From Nocardioides cynanchi (lineage in GTDB: Bacteria; Actinomycetota; Actinomycetes; Propionibacteriales; Nocardioidaceae): a DNA stretch of 64,000 bases. Below the pieces are notes generated by a model. That model worked only from the letters and a program-made list of their open reading frames with translations, had not been told where the DNA came from and made no database searches. This document shows positions 33,848-41,448 of this stretch, one piece after another (position 1 is the stretch's first letter; each line of letters begins with the position of its first letter). Where the stretch lies: the NCBI RefSeq assembly GCF_008761635.1, contig NZ_CP044344.1:1922001-1986000 (forward strand). The letters run 5' to 3'. The translations under genes and the position numbers were made by a program.

Positions 33848-35247
33848 GCGGGCCCGTCGTCGGTGTCGGCGCCGACCTGCTGGCCCAGGCCGTGGCCGAC
33901 CAGGCGGTCGACGTCATCCGCGTCGACTGGCGCCCGCCGATGCCCGGCACCGAGGCCGACCTCGCGACGGTCGCCCTCGACCCCGACCGTCCGGCCGCGA
34001 ACGCGACCGCGCTGGAGCGCGTGCTCGCCGTCCGGGCGCGCCTGGTCGACGTCGTACCCGCGCACGAGGCGCTCGGTCTCCAGCCCGGAGAGTTCCTGCA
34101 CGCCGGCCCGCCGATCGCGTGGGAGCGCGCTTCCGGCCCGCTGCGTGGGGCCCTGATCGGGGGCGCCGCGCTGGAGGGACTGGTCGCCGAGCCGGAGGAC
34201 GCGGTGGCCCTGTTCGAGAGCGGCACCTCGGTCAGCCTCGAGCCGTGTCACCACCGACGCACCGTCGGCCCGATGGCCGGCGTGGTGACGCCGAGCATGT
34301 GGATGTGGGTGCTCGAGGACCCCGCGACCGGGGCGCGCACCCACTGCACGCTGAACGAGGGCCTGGGCAAGGTGCTGCGGTACGGCGCGTACTCCCCCGA
34401 CGTGCTCGCTCGGCTGCGCTGGATGAACGACGTCCTCGGCCCGCTCCTCCAGCACGCTGTCCGGGCCGCCGACCCGGTCGACGTCACCGCGATCCTGACC
34501 CAGATGCTGCAGATGGGCGACGAGGCCCACAACCGCAACCGGGCCGGCACCCTGATGCTGCTGCGCGACCTGGTCCCCGCGATGGTCACCAGCGGTGCCG
34601 CGCCCGCCGACGTGGCCGAGGCGGTCGACTTCGTCGGCAGCAACGACCACTTCTTCCTCAACCTCGCGATGCCGGCCTGCAAGCTGGCCCTCGACGCCGG
34701 CCGCGACGTGCCGGGCTCGACCCTGGTGGTGGCGATGTCGCGCAACGGCACCGACTTCGGCATCCAGGTCTCCGGCACCGGCGACGAATGGTTCACCGGC
34801 CCTGCGCAGGTGGCCGACGGTCTCTACCTCGGAGACTTCGGCCCCGACGACGCCAACCCCGACATCGGCGACTCCGCGATCACCGAGACCGCCGGGCTCG
34901 GCGGCTTCGCGATGGCCACGGCACCGGCGATCGTCCGCTTCGTCGGGGGCACGGTGCCCGACGCGCTGGCCACGACCCGCCGGATGCGCGAGATCACGCT
35001 CGGGGACAACCCGCGCTGGAGCATCCCGGTCCTCGAGTTCGCCGGCGTGCCGACGGGCATCGACGTGAGCGCGGTCTGCCGGACCGGCATCCTGCCCCAG
35101 ATCAACACCGGGATGGCCGGTCGCGAGGCCGGGGTGGGCCAGGTCGGGGCCGGACTGGTCACTCCCCCGGCCGGGATCTTCCCGCAGGCGCTCCGCCGGC
35201 TCGCGGCGCTCGCTCGAGAGCGGGCGGCCGCCAGAACGCCTTCCTGA
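33844..35247 (+). CDS. allG: DUF1116 protein, AllG-like
   Basis: 467 residues. Clear DUF1116 features: SLEPCHHRRTVGPMAGVVTP, SMWMWVLEDPATGARTHCTL, NEGLGKVLRYGAYSPDVLAR, MGDEAHNRNRAGTLMLLRDL, FVGSNDHFFLNLAMPACKLA and MSRNGTDFGIQVSGTGDEWF. Conserved His and Asn runs suggest the catalytic subunit. Third of the operon with allH- and allF-like genes. The final 89 nt overlap the 3' end of the alkyltransferase-like gene on the other strand. Together the three products are expected to make carbamoyl phosphate from an N-carbamoylated amide acid. Confidence 0.9.
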   Translation: MSGPVVGVGADLLAQAVADQAVDVIRVDWRPPMPGTEADLATVALDPDRPAANATALERVLAVRARLVDVVPAHEALGLQPGEFLHAGPPIAWERASGPLRGALIGGAALEGLVAEPEDAVALFESGTSVSLEPCHHRRTVGPMAGVVTPSMWMWVLEDPATGARTHCTLNEGLGKVLRYGAYSPDVLARLRWMNDVLGPLLQHAVRAADPVDVTAILTQMLQMGDEAHNRNRAGTLMLLRDLVPAMVTSGAAPADVAEAVDFVGSNDHFFLNLAMPACKLALDAGRDVPGSTLVVAMSRNGTDFGIQVSGTGDEWFTGPAQVADGLYLGDFGPDDANPDIGDSAITETAGLGGFAMATAPAIVRFVGGTVPDALATTRRMREITLGDNPRWSIPVLEFAGVPTGIDVSAVCRTGILPQINTGMAGREAGVGQVGAGLVTPPAGIFPQALRRLAALARERAAARTPS

Positions 35248-35533
35248 GGTCGACGCTCCCCGACGGTCGCAGCGGTGTCCCCTCCTCGAGGTAGGTCTGG
35301 CGGGCCTCGCCCTGATGGCTCGGCGGCAGGGAGCCGTCGGCGCGCACCACCCGCCACCACGGCACCGGGCCGCCGTATCCCGCCATCACCGAGCCGACCA
35401 GCCGCGGCCCGCCGCCGCCGACGACCGGCCCGACCACCTCCGCGATCGCGCCGTACGTCGTGACCCGGCCGCGCGGCACCTGCTCGACGCAGTGCAGCAC
35501 CAGCTCGACGTAGAGGTCGTGGTCCAGGCTCAT
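35159..35533 (-). CDS. Alkyltransferase-like protein (ATL, MGMT-related, no catalytic Cys)
   Basis: 124 residues. MGMT DNA-binding domain with EQVPRGRVTTYGAIAEVVG (helix-turn-helix and Arg finger) and VGSVMAGYGGPVPWWRVVRADGSLP. Where MGMT has PCHR the protein has PWWR, so it can bind O6-alkylguanine lesions but cannot remove the alkyl group; ATLs hand such lesions to nucleotide excision repair. The ATG at MSLDHDLY fits family starts; in-frame sequence upstream is a short proline/glutamate repeat. From memory, the equivalent mycobacterial gene (Rv3204) also lies near adnAB and moeZ. Its 3' end overlaps the DUF1116 gene. Confidence 0.88.
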   Translation of the reverse strand: MSLDHDLYVELVLHCVEQVPRGRVTTYGAIAEVVGPVVGGGGPRLVGSVMAGYGGPVPWWRVVRADGSLPPSHQGEARQTYLEEGTPLRPSGSVDLRKAFWRPPALERAPRAGGAPAGRSRPGE

Positions 35534-35564
35534 CGGGGGCTCATCCGGGGGCTCATCGGGCGGA

Positions 35565-36083
35565 TCAGGTGCCCGCGTCCAGGCTGGTCGGGTAGAGGGT
35601 CGCCGCGGTGACCGCGACGACCAGCGCGACCGCCAGCCCCGCCACCCAGTACGACGCGGGCGTGGTGTGTCCGCTCTGGACGTCGATGGTGAGCCACAGC
35701 AGCGGCGCGACCAGCCAGACCAGGACGCCACGACGCAGCCAGCGCAGCACGAGAGCGCGGTCCGGCTGCAGCTCGCGGGGGCCGTACGCCGCCAGGGTCG
35801 CCGCGAGGTGCGAGGCCAGCAGCGCGCCGGAGGCGACCACGACCGCGAGCGGCATGGCGCCGCGGACGTCGACGCTCCACCACCCGACGACCAGCACCAT
35901 CGCCGCACTGCCGACGTACTGCTCGGGCAGGTAGGCGAAGACCACGGAGGCGAGCACGACCAGCACGGCCAGCCACACCGGCGGCGCGAAGCCCTCGGGC
36001 GTGGCCGAGACCAGCGCCAAGAACGGCCCCAGCACGATCACGGCTCGCAGCGCCCACCCGCCGGGAGTCATCCGCGACCTCAT
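35565..36083 (-). CDS. Multi-pass membrane protein of unknown function
   Basis: 172 residues with about five hydrophobic segments, including ALRAVIVLGPFLALVS, VWLAVLVVLASVVFAYL and VLVWLVAPLLWLTIDV. No family recognised beyond similarity of layout to small proteins that end DUF58/MoxR operons. The ATG overlaps the DUF58 stop (ATGA), making it the last gene of a five-gene operon; this overlap decides the start against a longer frame beginning at 36167. Confidence 0.7.
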   Translation of the reverse strand: MRSRMTPGGWALRAVIVLGPFLALVSATPEGFAPPVWLAVLVVLASVVFAYLPEQYVGSAAMVLVVGWWSVDVRGAMPLAVVVASGALLASHLAATLAAYGPRELQPDRALVLRWLRRGVLVWLVAPLLWLTIDVQSGHTTPASYWVAGLAVALVVAVTAATLYPTSLDAGT

Positions 36084-37372
36084 CGGGCACCCACCCCCGC
36101 CCTCGGGAGCTGCGCCCGGCGCGCGAGCCGCCGCACGATCACGTCGAGGGTGCGCGGACCGTTCCACGGGACCACCGGGCAGCCGGCCGCGGCGAGGCGG
36201 TCGAGCACCTGCCGACGCTCCACGAGCCGCATCCGCCAGGCCAGCCTGGCGATCACGGGGTCGGTCTCGCTCGACACCGTCGGCGCCGCGTCGGCCGGCA
36301 GGGTGTCCACCACGATCACCGGCAGTCCCCGGCGCAGCAGCCGGACCGCCGCCGTGGCCATGCCCTCCGACAGCATCGGGCTGAGCACCACGACCATGGA
36401 CCCGGCCGCGGTCCGGAAGTCGATCCGCTCCACGCTCACGTCGTGCGGCACCCCGGGGCGCACCCGGGAGAGCTGCCCCAGGATCCGCCGCAGGTGCCGG
36501 CTGCCGGCGCCGTACCCGACGTACTCGCCGTGCGGGCTGACCACCCGCAGCGAGACCCGGTCGCCCTGGCGGATGTACTGCTCGGCGATGGCGCCGGCCG
36601 AGCGCATCGCGACGTCGAGGCTCGACTGGGTGTCGTCGATGCCGCCGGACACCCCGTAGTCGGCCAGCGCGTCGACCACCAGCAGGAGCGCGGTGTCCTC
36701 CTCGGAGCGGGTCGAGACCACGTGCAGCGCGCTCGAGCGGAGCGAGACCCGCCAGTTGATCCGGCGCATCCGGTCGCCGGAGTGGAACTCGCGGATGGAG
36801 GAGAACTCCGTGCCGTCACCGTCGCGCCGCGAGCGGTGGGCCCCGATCAGGCCGATCGGGTTGGGGGCGGCGGCGGCCGAGCGGAACGTCGCCGACGCCG
36901 GGAGCACCGAGACCTCGCGGCCCACCAGCGCCACCGGCCCCCAGCGGTAGCCCGCCCAGGGGCTGAACAGGCCGACCTTCTCCTCCCCGATCCGGCGCTG
37001 CCCCCAGCGCCGGGTCGAGACCAGCAGCGGCACCGGGGCCTCGACCAGGTGCCCGAGGCAGCCGTTCGTGGGTTTGAGGGCGACGTACGCGGCCGACGCG
37101 CAGACCCGGGTCACGAACTCGACGTCCTCCGCAGGCTCGACCTGCAGCCGCGAGGTCGTGCCCTGCCCCTCGTGCAGCACGGCGTACGACGTCTGGGCGG
37201 CGACGTGCGGCTCGGTGCGCGGCTTGGCCAGGATCGCCGCGGCCCCGACGACCACCAGCGGCGCGACCAGCACGACCACGGCCGGCCGGCCGAGCACCAG
37301 CGCGATGCCGATCCCGACCCCGGAGACCGAGAGCGCGCGGGCGAGCGAGGCGGTGGCACGCCAGCGGGTCAT
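36080..37372 (-). CDS. DUF58 domain protein
   Basis: 430 residues. Two hydrophobic helices at the N-terminus (VSGVGIGIALVLGRPAVVVL, VLVAPLVVVGAAAIL) are followed by a periplasmic-like beta domain. Then comes the DUF58 core SIREFHSGDRMRRINWRVSL with a VWA-like RSEEDTALLLVVDALADYG region. Family members occur with MoxR ATPases and are thought to act in assembly or maturation of protein complexes, but no biochemical role is settled. It is overlapped 4 nt by the next gene and lies directly after moxR. Confidence 0.9.
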   Translation of the reverse strand: MTRWRATASLARALSVSGVGIGIALVLGRPAVVVLVAPLVVVGAAAILAKPRTEPHVAAQTSYAVLHEGQGTTSRLQVEPAEDVEFVTRVCASAAYVALKPTNGCLGHLVEAPVPLLVSTRRWGQRRIGEEKVGLFSPWAGYRWGPVALVGREVSVLPASATFRSAAAAPNPIGLIGAHRSRRDGDGTEFSSIREFHSGDRMRRINWRVSLRSSALHVVSTRSEEDTALLLVVDALADYGVSGGIDDTQSSLDVAMRSAGAIAEQYIRQGDRVSLRVVSPHGEYVGYGAGSRHLRRILGQLSRVRPGVPHDVSVERIDFRTAAGSMVVVLSPMLSEGMATAAVRLLRRGLPVIVVDTLPADAAPTVSSETDPVIARLAWRMRLVERRQVLDRLAAAGCPVVPWNGPRTLDVIVRRLARRAQLPRAGVGAR

Positions 37373-38361
37373 CGCTGGTAGCTCTCCAGGGTGCTGGGGG
37401 TCGGCACCGAGCCGAGCACCGCGTCCACGACCCGGGGACCGCTGGCCTGGGTCATCCAGAGCTCGGGCTTGACCGTGATCCGGTGGGAGAGCACGGCTCG
37501 CGCGACCGCCTTCACGTCCTCGGGGATGACGTAGTCGCGCCCCCGGACCAGCGCGAAGCCACGGGCCGCGAGCACCAGCCCGAGGGAGCCGCGTGGCGAC
37601 GAGCCGGTGAGCACGTCGTTGTGCTCGCGGGTGGCGGTGGCCAGCCGCACGCAGTAGCGGCTCACCGTCTCGTCGACGGTCACCGTCTCGGTCGCGGCCT
37701 GCATCGCGCGCAGGCCCGCGGCGTCGGTGATCTCGGACAGGTCGATCTCCTCGCGCTGCCGGTCGAGCCGGCGCTGCACCACGTCGTACTCCTCCTCCGA
37801 GGTCGGGTAGCCGAAGCTGACCCGCATCAGGAACCGGTCGAGCTGAGCCTCGGGCAGCGGGTAGGTGCCTTCGTACTCGATCGGGTTGGCGGTCGCGAGC
37901 ACGTGGAACGGGTCGGGCAGCGGGAAGGTCTCGCCCTCCACGGTGACCTGGTGCTCCTGCATGGCCTCGAGCAGGGCCGACTGGGTCTTCGGCGGCGTCC
38001 GGTTGATCTCGTCGGCCAGCAGGAGGCCGGTGAAGAGCGGGCCGCGGCGGAACTCGAAGGTCCCCTCGCGCTGGTTGTAGAGGAACGACCCGGTCACGTC
38101 GGCGGGCAGCAGGTCGGGGGTGAACTGCACGCGCGAGAACTCCAGGCCCAGCACCCGGGCCAGCGACCGGGCCGCCAGCGTCTTGCCGAGGCCCGGGAAG
38201 TCCTCCAGCAGCACGTGCCCCTTGGCCAGGACGGCGGCCAGGACCAGCGTGAGCGGGATCCGCTTGCCGACCACGGCACGCTCGACCTCGTTCAGCACAC
38301 GGCCGGCGAGCTCGGACGCCTCCGGGACACTGATCGGACCCGGGACGGGTGACTCGGTCAT
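37369..38361 (-). CDS. moxR: MoxR family AAA+ ATPase
   Basis: 330 residues. Walker A is LEDFPGLGKTLAARSLA; LLADEINRTPPKTQSALLEA is Walker B with the following helix; then LATANPIEYEGTYPLPEAQLDRFLMR (sensor 1 and Arg finger region). AAA+ lid 2 is at the C-terminus. MoxR ATPases act as chaperone-like factors with VWA/DUF58 partners. ATG overlaps the preceding stop (ATGA), and its own stop overlaps the DUF58 start region. It is central in a DUF4129 - small membrane protein - moxR - DUF58 - membrane protein operon, a common actinobacterial set. Confidence 0.95.
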   Translation of the reverse strand: MTESPVPGPISVPEASELAGRVLNEVERAVVGKRIPLTLVLAAVLAKGHVLLEDFPGLGKTLAARSLARVLGLEFSRVQFTPDLLPADVTGSFLYNQREGTFEFRRGPLFTGLLLADEINRTPPKTQSALLEAMQEHQVTVEGETFPLPDPFHVLATANPIEYEGTYPLPEAQLDRFLMRVSFGYPTSEEEYDVVQRRLDRQREEIDLSEITDAAGLRAMQAATETVTVDETVSRYCVRLATATREHNDVLTGSSPRGSLGLVLAARGFALVRGRDYVIPEDVKAVARAVLSHRITVKPELWMTQASGPRVVDAVLGSVPTPSTLESYQR

Positions 38362-38834
38362 GACGACAGCTCCTCGATACGTCGGATGCACTCCTCGAGC
38401 GTGGTCCGGCTCAGCTGCCGCGGCGGCGAGTCGATCACGTCGCACAGGGTAGGGCCGAGCCGCTCGTCGACCCCCGGATCGCCGCGCCGCAGCCCCGACT
38501 CGGCCAGCTGGAGGTCGACCAGGATCCCGAGCCGGCGCTGGAGTCCGGGATCCACGGTGCGCGACGTCAGGTGGTTCTCCAGCAGCCGGACGTTGCGGCT
38601 CAGGCTGGCGTCCTGCCCCGGCGGCACCACCGGCCGGGCCGTGACCACCTCCCAGTCCGGCTCGGGGACCGAGGAGAAGTCCAGCACCAGGCCGATCACG
38701 GCAATCCCCATGAAGACCAGCAGGACCACCCGCGGCAGGTCCGGGGTGGTGTGCTCGTAGAGGGACCCGCCGATCACGGCGAGCACGATCAGCACCGCGA
38801 GCACGGCCCGACCGACCCACCGACGCGGCGTCAC
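38358..38834 (-). CDS. Conserved membrane protein of the MoxR/DUF58 operon
   Basis: 158 residues from a GTG that overlaps the previous stop (GTGA). Two N-terminal helices, VGRAVLAVLIVLAVIGGSLY and VVLLVFMGIAVIGLVLDF, are followed by a cytoplasmic helical region with LSRNVRLLENHLTSRTVDPG and ending TTLEECIRRIEELSS. Proteins with this layout sit at the same position in other actinobacterial operons; function unknown. The longer frame to 39032 is antisense-like and Arg/Gly-rich, so it is not used. Confidence 0.75.
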   Translation of the reverse strand: MTPRRWVGRAVLAVLIVLAVIGGSLYEHTTPDLPRVVLLVFMGIAVIGLVLDFSSVPEPDWEVVTARPVVPPGQDASLSRNVRLLENHLTSRTVDPGLQRRLGILVDLQLAESGLRRGDPGVDERLGPTLCDVIDSPPRQLSRTTLEECIRRIEELSS

Positions 38835-39562
38835 CGGCCGACCCCGGCCGGGATCCCGATCGAGGCGTGGATGTCGCGCAGGGCCTCGGCCGCGGCCTCG
38901 CGGTTGCCCTCGGTGATCTCGTGCTCGGAGAAGCGGGCCTCCCGGTAGAGCGCCGCCAGGCGGGTCACGGCCACCGGCGCCGCGGAGACGGCGTCGAGCA
39001 GTCGCAGGGTGAACTCCGAGGAGGTCTCCCACAGCTTGCGGGCGGCTCCCACCCGCTCGGCCTGCTCCTCGAAGCGGTCCCAGGCGGCCACGATCGCGTT
39101 GCGCGGCGTACCCCCGAGCAGCAGCGCGAACTGGTCGGCGGCGTCGCGACGCATCTCGTCGACCAGCGGAGCCGGGTCCTCGAGCACGTCGAAGTCGATC
39201 ACGGCGGCGCGTGGCTCGGTGCTGCGGCGCGCCGCGAGGTCGTCGACCAGCCAGCGCAGCCCGCGGTAGGCCAGCAGGAGCAGCCAGGCGAACAGGGCGT
39301 AGCGCACCACCGTGCCGAGCACCGACGCGAACGGCACCGACGAGGTGCCCTGCGGGAGCACCGTGGTGCTGTCCGGGCCGCTCCGGTGCCCGGGCTGCGA
39401 CGTGATGGTCGGCCGCGGCGGGTGGAAGATGTCGTCGCGAGGGGTCCCGTGGATCACTCCCGACGGCCCCGACCTCGCCGCCATCACCACCAGCAGCAGC
39501 ATCAGGACGACGCCGGCGAGGCTGAAGCCGAGCGCGAGTGCGCCCGCCCTGCGCGCGGACAT
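38831..39562 (-). CDS. DUF4129 domain protein, copy 1
   Basis: 243 residues. A signal-anchor helix (ALALGFSLAGVVLMLLLVVMAAR) and a second helix (VVRYALFAWLLLLAYRGLRWL) are followed by the DUF4129 domain. Its typical features are NAIVAAWDRFEEQAERVGAA, ETSSEFTLRLLDAV and LAALYREARFSEHEITEGNR. First gene of the operon. A perfect 12-bp palindrome CGGACATGTCCG (39556-39567) spans the ATG, and TAGGTT sits 6 nt before it. A paralogue with the same layout follows at 40695-41420, separated by the protease gene. Confidence 0.88.
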   Translation of the reverse strand: MSARRAGALALGFSLAGVVLMLLLVVMAARSGPSGVIHGTPRDDIFHPPRPTITSQPGHRSGPDSTTVLPQGTSSVPFASVLGTVVRYALFAWLLLLAYRGLRWLVDDLAARRSTEPRAAVIDFDVLEDPAPLVDEMRRDAADQFALLLGGTPRNAIVAAWDRFEEQAERVGAARKLWETSSEFTLRLLDAVSAAPVAVTRLAALYREARFSEHEITEGNREAAAEALRDIHASIGIPAGVGR

Positions 39563-39568
39563 GTCCGA

Positions 39569-39574
39569 AACCTA
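39569..39574 (-). promoter_or_regulatory. Putative -10 element of the DUF4129/MoxR operon (leaderless)
   Basis: Minus-strand TAGGTT, then TCGGAC, then ATG. The spacer is part of a 12-bp palindrome covering the start codon, which could be an operator overlapping the transcription start. Confidence 0.45.
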
Positions 39575-39654
39575 ACCGCTGATCGCCGCACGCGCGCTCC
39601 GCATGTGCGACACGATTCGGTAACGCAGGCTCGCGTCGTACGTCGCCCCGGGCG

Positions 39655-40590
39655 CTAGAGGATCGGGTTGAAGGGCTCCGTGCCGTTGACCAGCTGGAGC
39701 CCGGAGATCCCGGAGTGCGCCTGGGCGAAGGCCAGCTCCTTGGCCAGGTCGCCGATGTTGTTCGACGCCGGAAGGGGCGCCAGTCCGAGCGTGGACAGGA
39801 CGCCGACGGCCCTGCCCCCGGCGGTCATGAAGCCCGACCCGGAGTCGCCCGGGATGCCGGGACTCACCGTGTACAGCGGGTGGCTCCACCCCCCGTCGGC
39901 CGCGGCGTCGCCGAGGCTGAGCCCGGTGTGCGGCGAGAGCGGTGAGAGCCCGGCCCGCAGGCTGGAGTTGCCGTAGGTCCACACCTGGTCTCCGGAGGCG
40001 GTGCCGTCGGTGTCGATGCCGGTCGGCCCGCCCCAGAACGGCACGCTCGGGTTGACCTTCGAGACGTCAGCCGCAGCCACCTTGACCAGCGCCAGGTCGT
40101 TGTAGGCGCAGGTGTTGGGGTCGGTGGTGCCGAGCTGGTGCTCGGTGATCCAGGAGCTGTAGGCCAGCGTGCCGTGGCCGACGATGGTGCCTTCGCCGGC
40201 GAGGTTGCCGTCGTTGGTGAGGTCCACCGGCGTCCCGAGCGGCACCGAGGCCGTCGAGCACCCGTTGGTGTCGGTCGACGAGCCGGTGCCGGCGCAGTGC
40301 GCGGCATAGCCGAGGTACGTCGTACCGGCGGCGTCGGTGAAGACGAAGTTGGCCGTGCACTGGGCGCCGGCGGTGTACATCATCGTCCCGGGGTGGATGG
40401 TGGCGGTCGCGGCCGGAGCCCAGGCCGAGGCGGGGCTGAGCGAGCCGGAGCTCGAGCCGAGCAGCGGGAGGCCGAGCCCGGAGGCGGCAGCCGGCTGCGA
40501 GCCGACCAGGGCGATGGCGACGGCGGTGGCGGCCAGCGCGGCCACGGTCGCGGTGAGCCGCCGAGCGGTGCGGGCGAGGGATGGGGTCAT
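39655..40590 (-). CDS. Secreted trypsin-like (S1 family) serine protease
   Basis: 311 residues. A twin-basic N-terminus and hydrophobic stretch ATVAALAATAVAIALVGSQ end in AAAS, a likely Sec signal peptide cleaved near residue 37. The catalytic triad can be placed: His in GYAAHCAGTG, Asp in AYNDLALVKV, and Ser in IPGDSGSGFMTAGG. Four or more cysteines (QCTANF, AHCAG, NGCSTA, NTCAYN) could form two disulfides. The domain resembles actinobacterial chymotrypsin-fold proteases without a clear propeptide. The ribosome site GGGAGG is 10 nt before the ATG and lies in the arm of a long hairpin. Located between two DUF4129 genes. Confidence 0.85.
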   Translation of the reverse strand: MTPSLARTARRLTATVAALAATAVAIALVGSQPAAASGLGLPLLGSSSGSLSPASAWAPAATATIHPGTMMYTAGAQCTANFVFTDAAGTTYLGYAAHCAGTGSSTDTNGCSTASVPLGTPVDLTNDGNLAGEGTIVGHGTLAYSSWITEHQLGTTDPNTCAYNDLALVKVAAADVSKVNPSVPFWGGPTGIDTDGTASGDQVWTYGNSSLRAGLSPLSPHTGLSLGDAAADGGWSHPLYTVSPGIPGDSGSGFMTAGGRAVGVLSTLGLAPLPASNNIGDLAKELAFAQAHSGISGLQLVNGTEPFNPIL

Positions 40591-40600
40591 CTGAGGTGAG

Positions 40601-40651
40601 CCTCCCGATCGCGGACGCCGGCCTGACCCGGCGCGCCTGGTCTTCGGGAGG
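40601..40651 (-). promoter_or_regulatory. Hairpin covering the protease ribosome-binding site
   Basis: In the minus-strand RNA, CCTCCCGA (from 40651) pairs with TCGGGAGG (to 40601), and inside it CGCCGG pairs with CCGGCG. The 3' arm contains the GGGAGG used by the protease ATG 10 nt downstream, so the fold would hide the ribosome site. It also starts 44 nt after the upstream DUF4129 stop, so it could instead, or also, be that gene's terminator. Sequence shows the pairing; function is inferred. Confidence 0.5.
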
Positions 40652-40694
40652 TTCAACGCGGCCGACCGACCCGGGTTACGGCCCGGAACGCTGC

Positions 40695-41420
40695 TCAGGG
40701 CTTGGCGGGAGCGGCCGTGAGCAGCGACGCGTGCACCCGCCGGACCGCCTCGATGGCGCGCTCGCGGTGCTCCTCGGTGATCTCGTGCCGGGAGAAGCGG
40801 GCCTCGACGTAGAGCCGCTCGAGCCTGTCCACGGCGTCCTGGTCGCGGGCCAGGGCCCCGAGCACGCGCACCGTGAACTCCGACGGCGTCTCCCACTCAC
40901 GGGGCGCCAGCCCGACCTGGGCGGCCTGCTCCTCGAACCGGCTCCAGCAGGCGACGATCGCGTTGCGGGGCGGACCGGTCCGGAGCAGCTGCTCCCGCAG
41001 GTCCGAGCCCCGGCGGATCTCCTCGGCGGCCGCCACCGGGTCCTCCAGCCAGTCGACCTCCACCTCGAGGGCCTGCTCGGTCGCTCGCCGCCGGCCCGGC
41101 AGCGAGATCAGCTTGAGCAGCCCGAAGGCGGAGACCGCCCCCAGCAGCACGAACCCGCAGGCGATCGCGGCCAGGCCGATCAGGAGGGCTCGCGCCCACC
41201 ACGGCGAGTGGGCCGGCGGCCCCGCGTGCACGTGGCCGCCGTGGTGGAGCGGCGGCGCCGTCGCCGGCGGCGAGGGCGCATGGAAGACCCCGTCGTGACC
41301 CGTGCCGTGGATGATCCCCGACGGCCCGGCCCGCGCCGCGAGCGCGACGAACAGCAGCACGACCACGACCCCGGCGAGGGTCGCTGCCACCGCGACGGCA
41401 CCGCGCCGAGCAGAGGTCAT
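40695..41420 (-). CDS. DUF4129 domain protein, copy 2
   Basis: 241 residues, paralogue of the gene at 38831-39562 with the same order of parts. An N-terminal helix is followed by ARAGPSGIIHGTGHDGVFHAP (compare ARSGPSGVIHGTPRDDIFHP in copy 1), a second helix, then NAIVACWSRFEEQAAQVGLA, ETPSEFTVRVLGAL and LYVEARFSRHEITEEHRERA. It stands alone before the protease gene without its own moxR. A TACGGT hexamer 6 nt before the ATG suggests its own promoter. Probably arose by duplication of copy 1. Confidence 0.85.
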   Translation of the reverse strand: MTSARRGAVAVAATLAGVVVVLLFVALAARAGPSGIIHGTGHDGVFHAPSPPATAPPLHHGGHVHAGPPAHSPWWARALLIGLAAIACGFVLLGAVSAFGLLKLISLPGRRRATEQALEVEVDWLEDPVAAAEEIRRGSDLREQLLRTGPPRNAIVACWSRFEEQAAQVGLAPREWETPSEFTVRVLGALARDQDAVDRLERLYVEARFSRHEITEEHRERAIEAVRRVHASLLTAAPAKP

Positions 41421-41426
41421 GCACGC

Positions 41427-41432
41427 ACCGTA
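41427..41432 (-). promoter_or_regulatory. Putative -10 element of DUF4129 copy 2 (leaderless)
   Basis: Minus-strand TACGGT, then GCGTGC, then ATG; same TANNNT-N6-start geometry as copy 1. Confidence 0.4.
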
Positions 41433-41448
41433 ACCCGGAGCGGTGCGG

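Noticed and set aside
31689-35247. Assigning the FdrA/DUF1116/DUF2877 genes to allantoin degradation as in E. coli
   Set aside because: No allantoinase, allantoate or ureidoglycolate genes are in the window, whereas a barbiturase-family gene and uracil-type permease are; kept only as an alternative.
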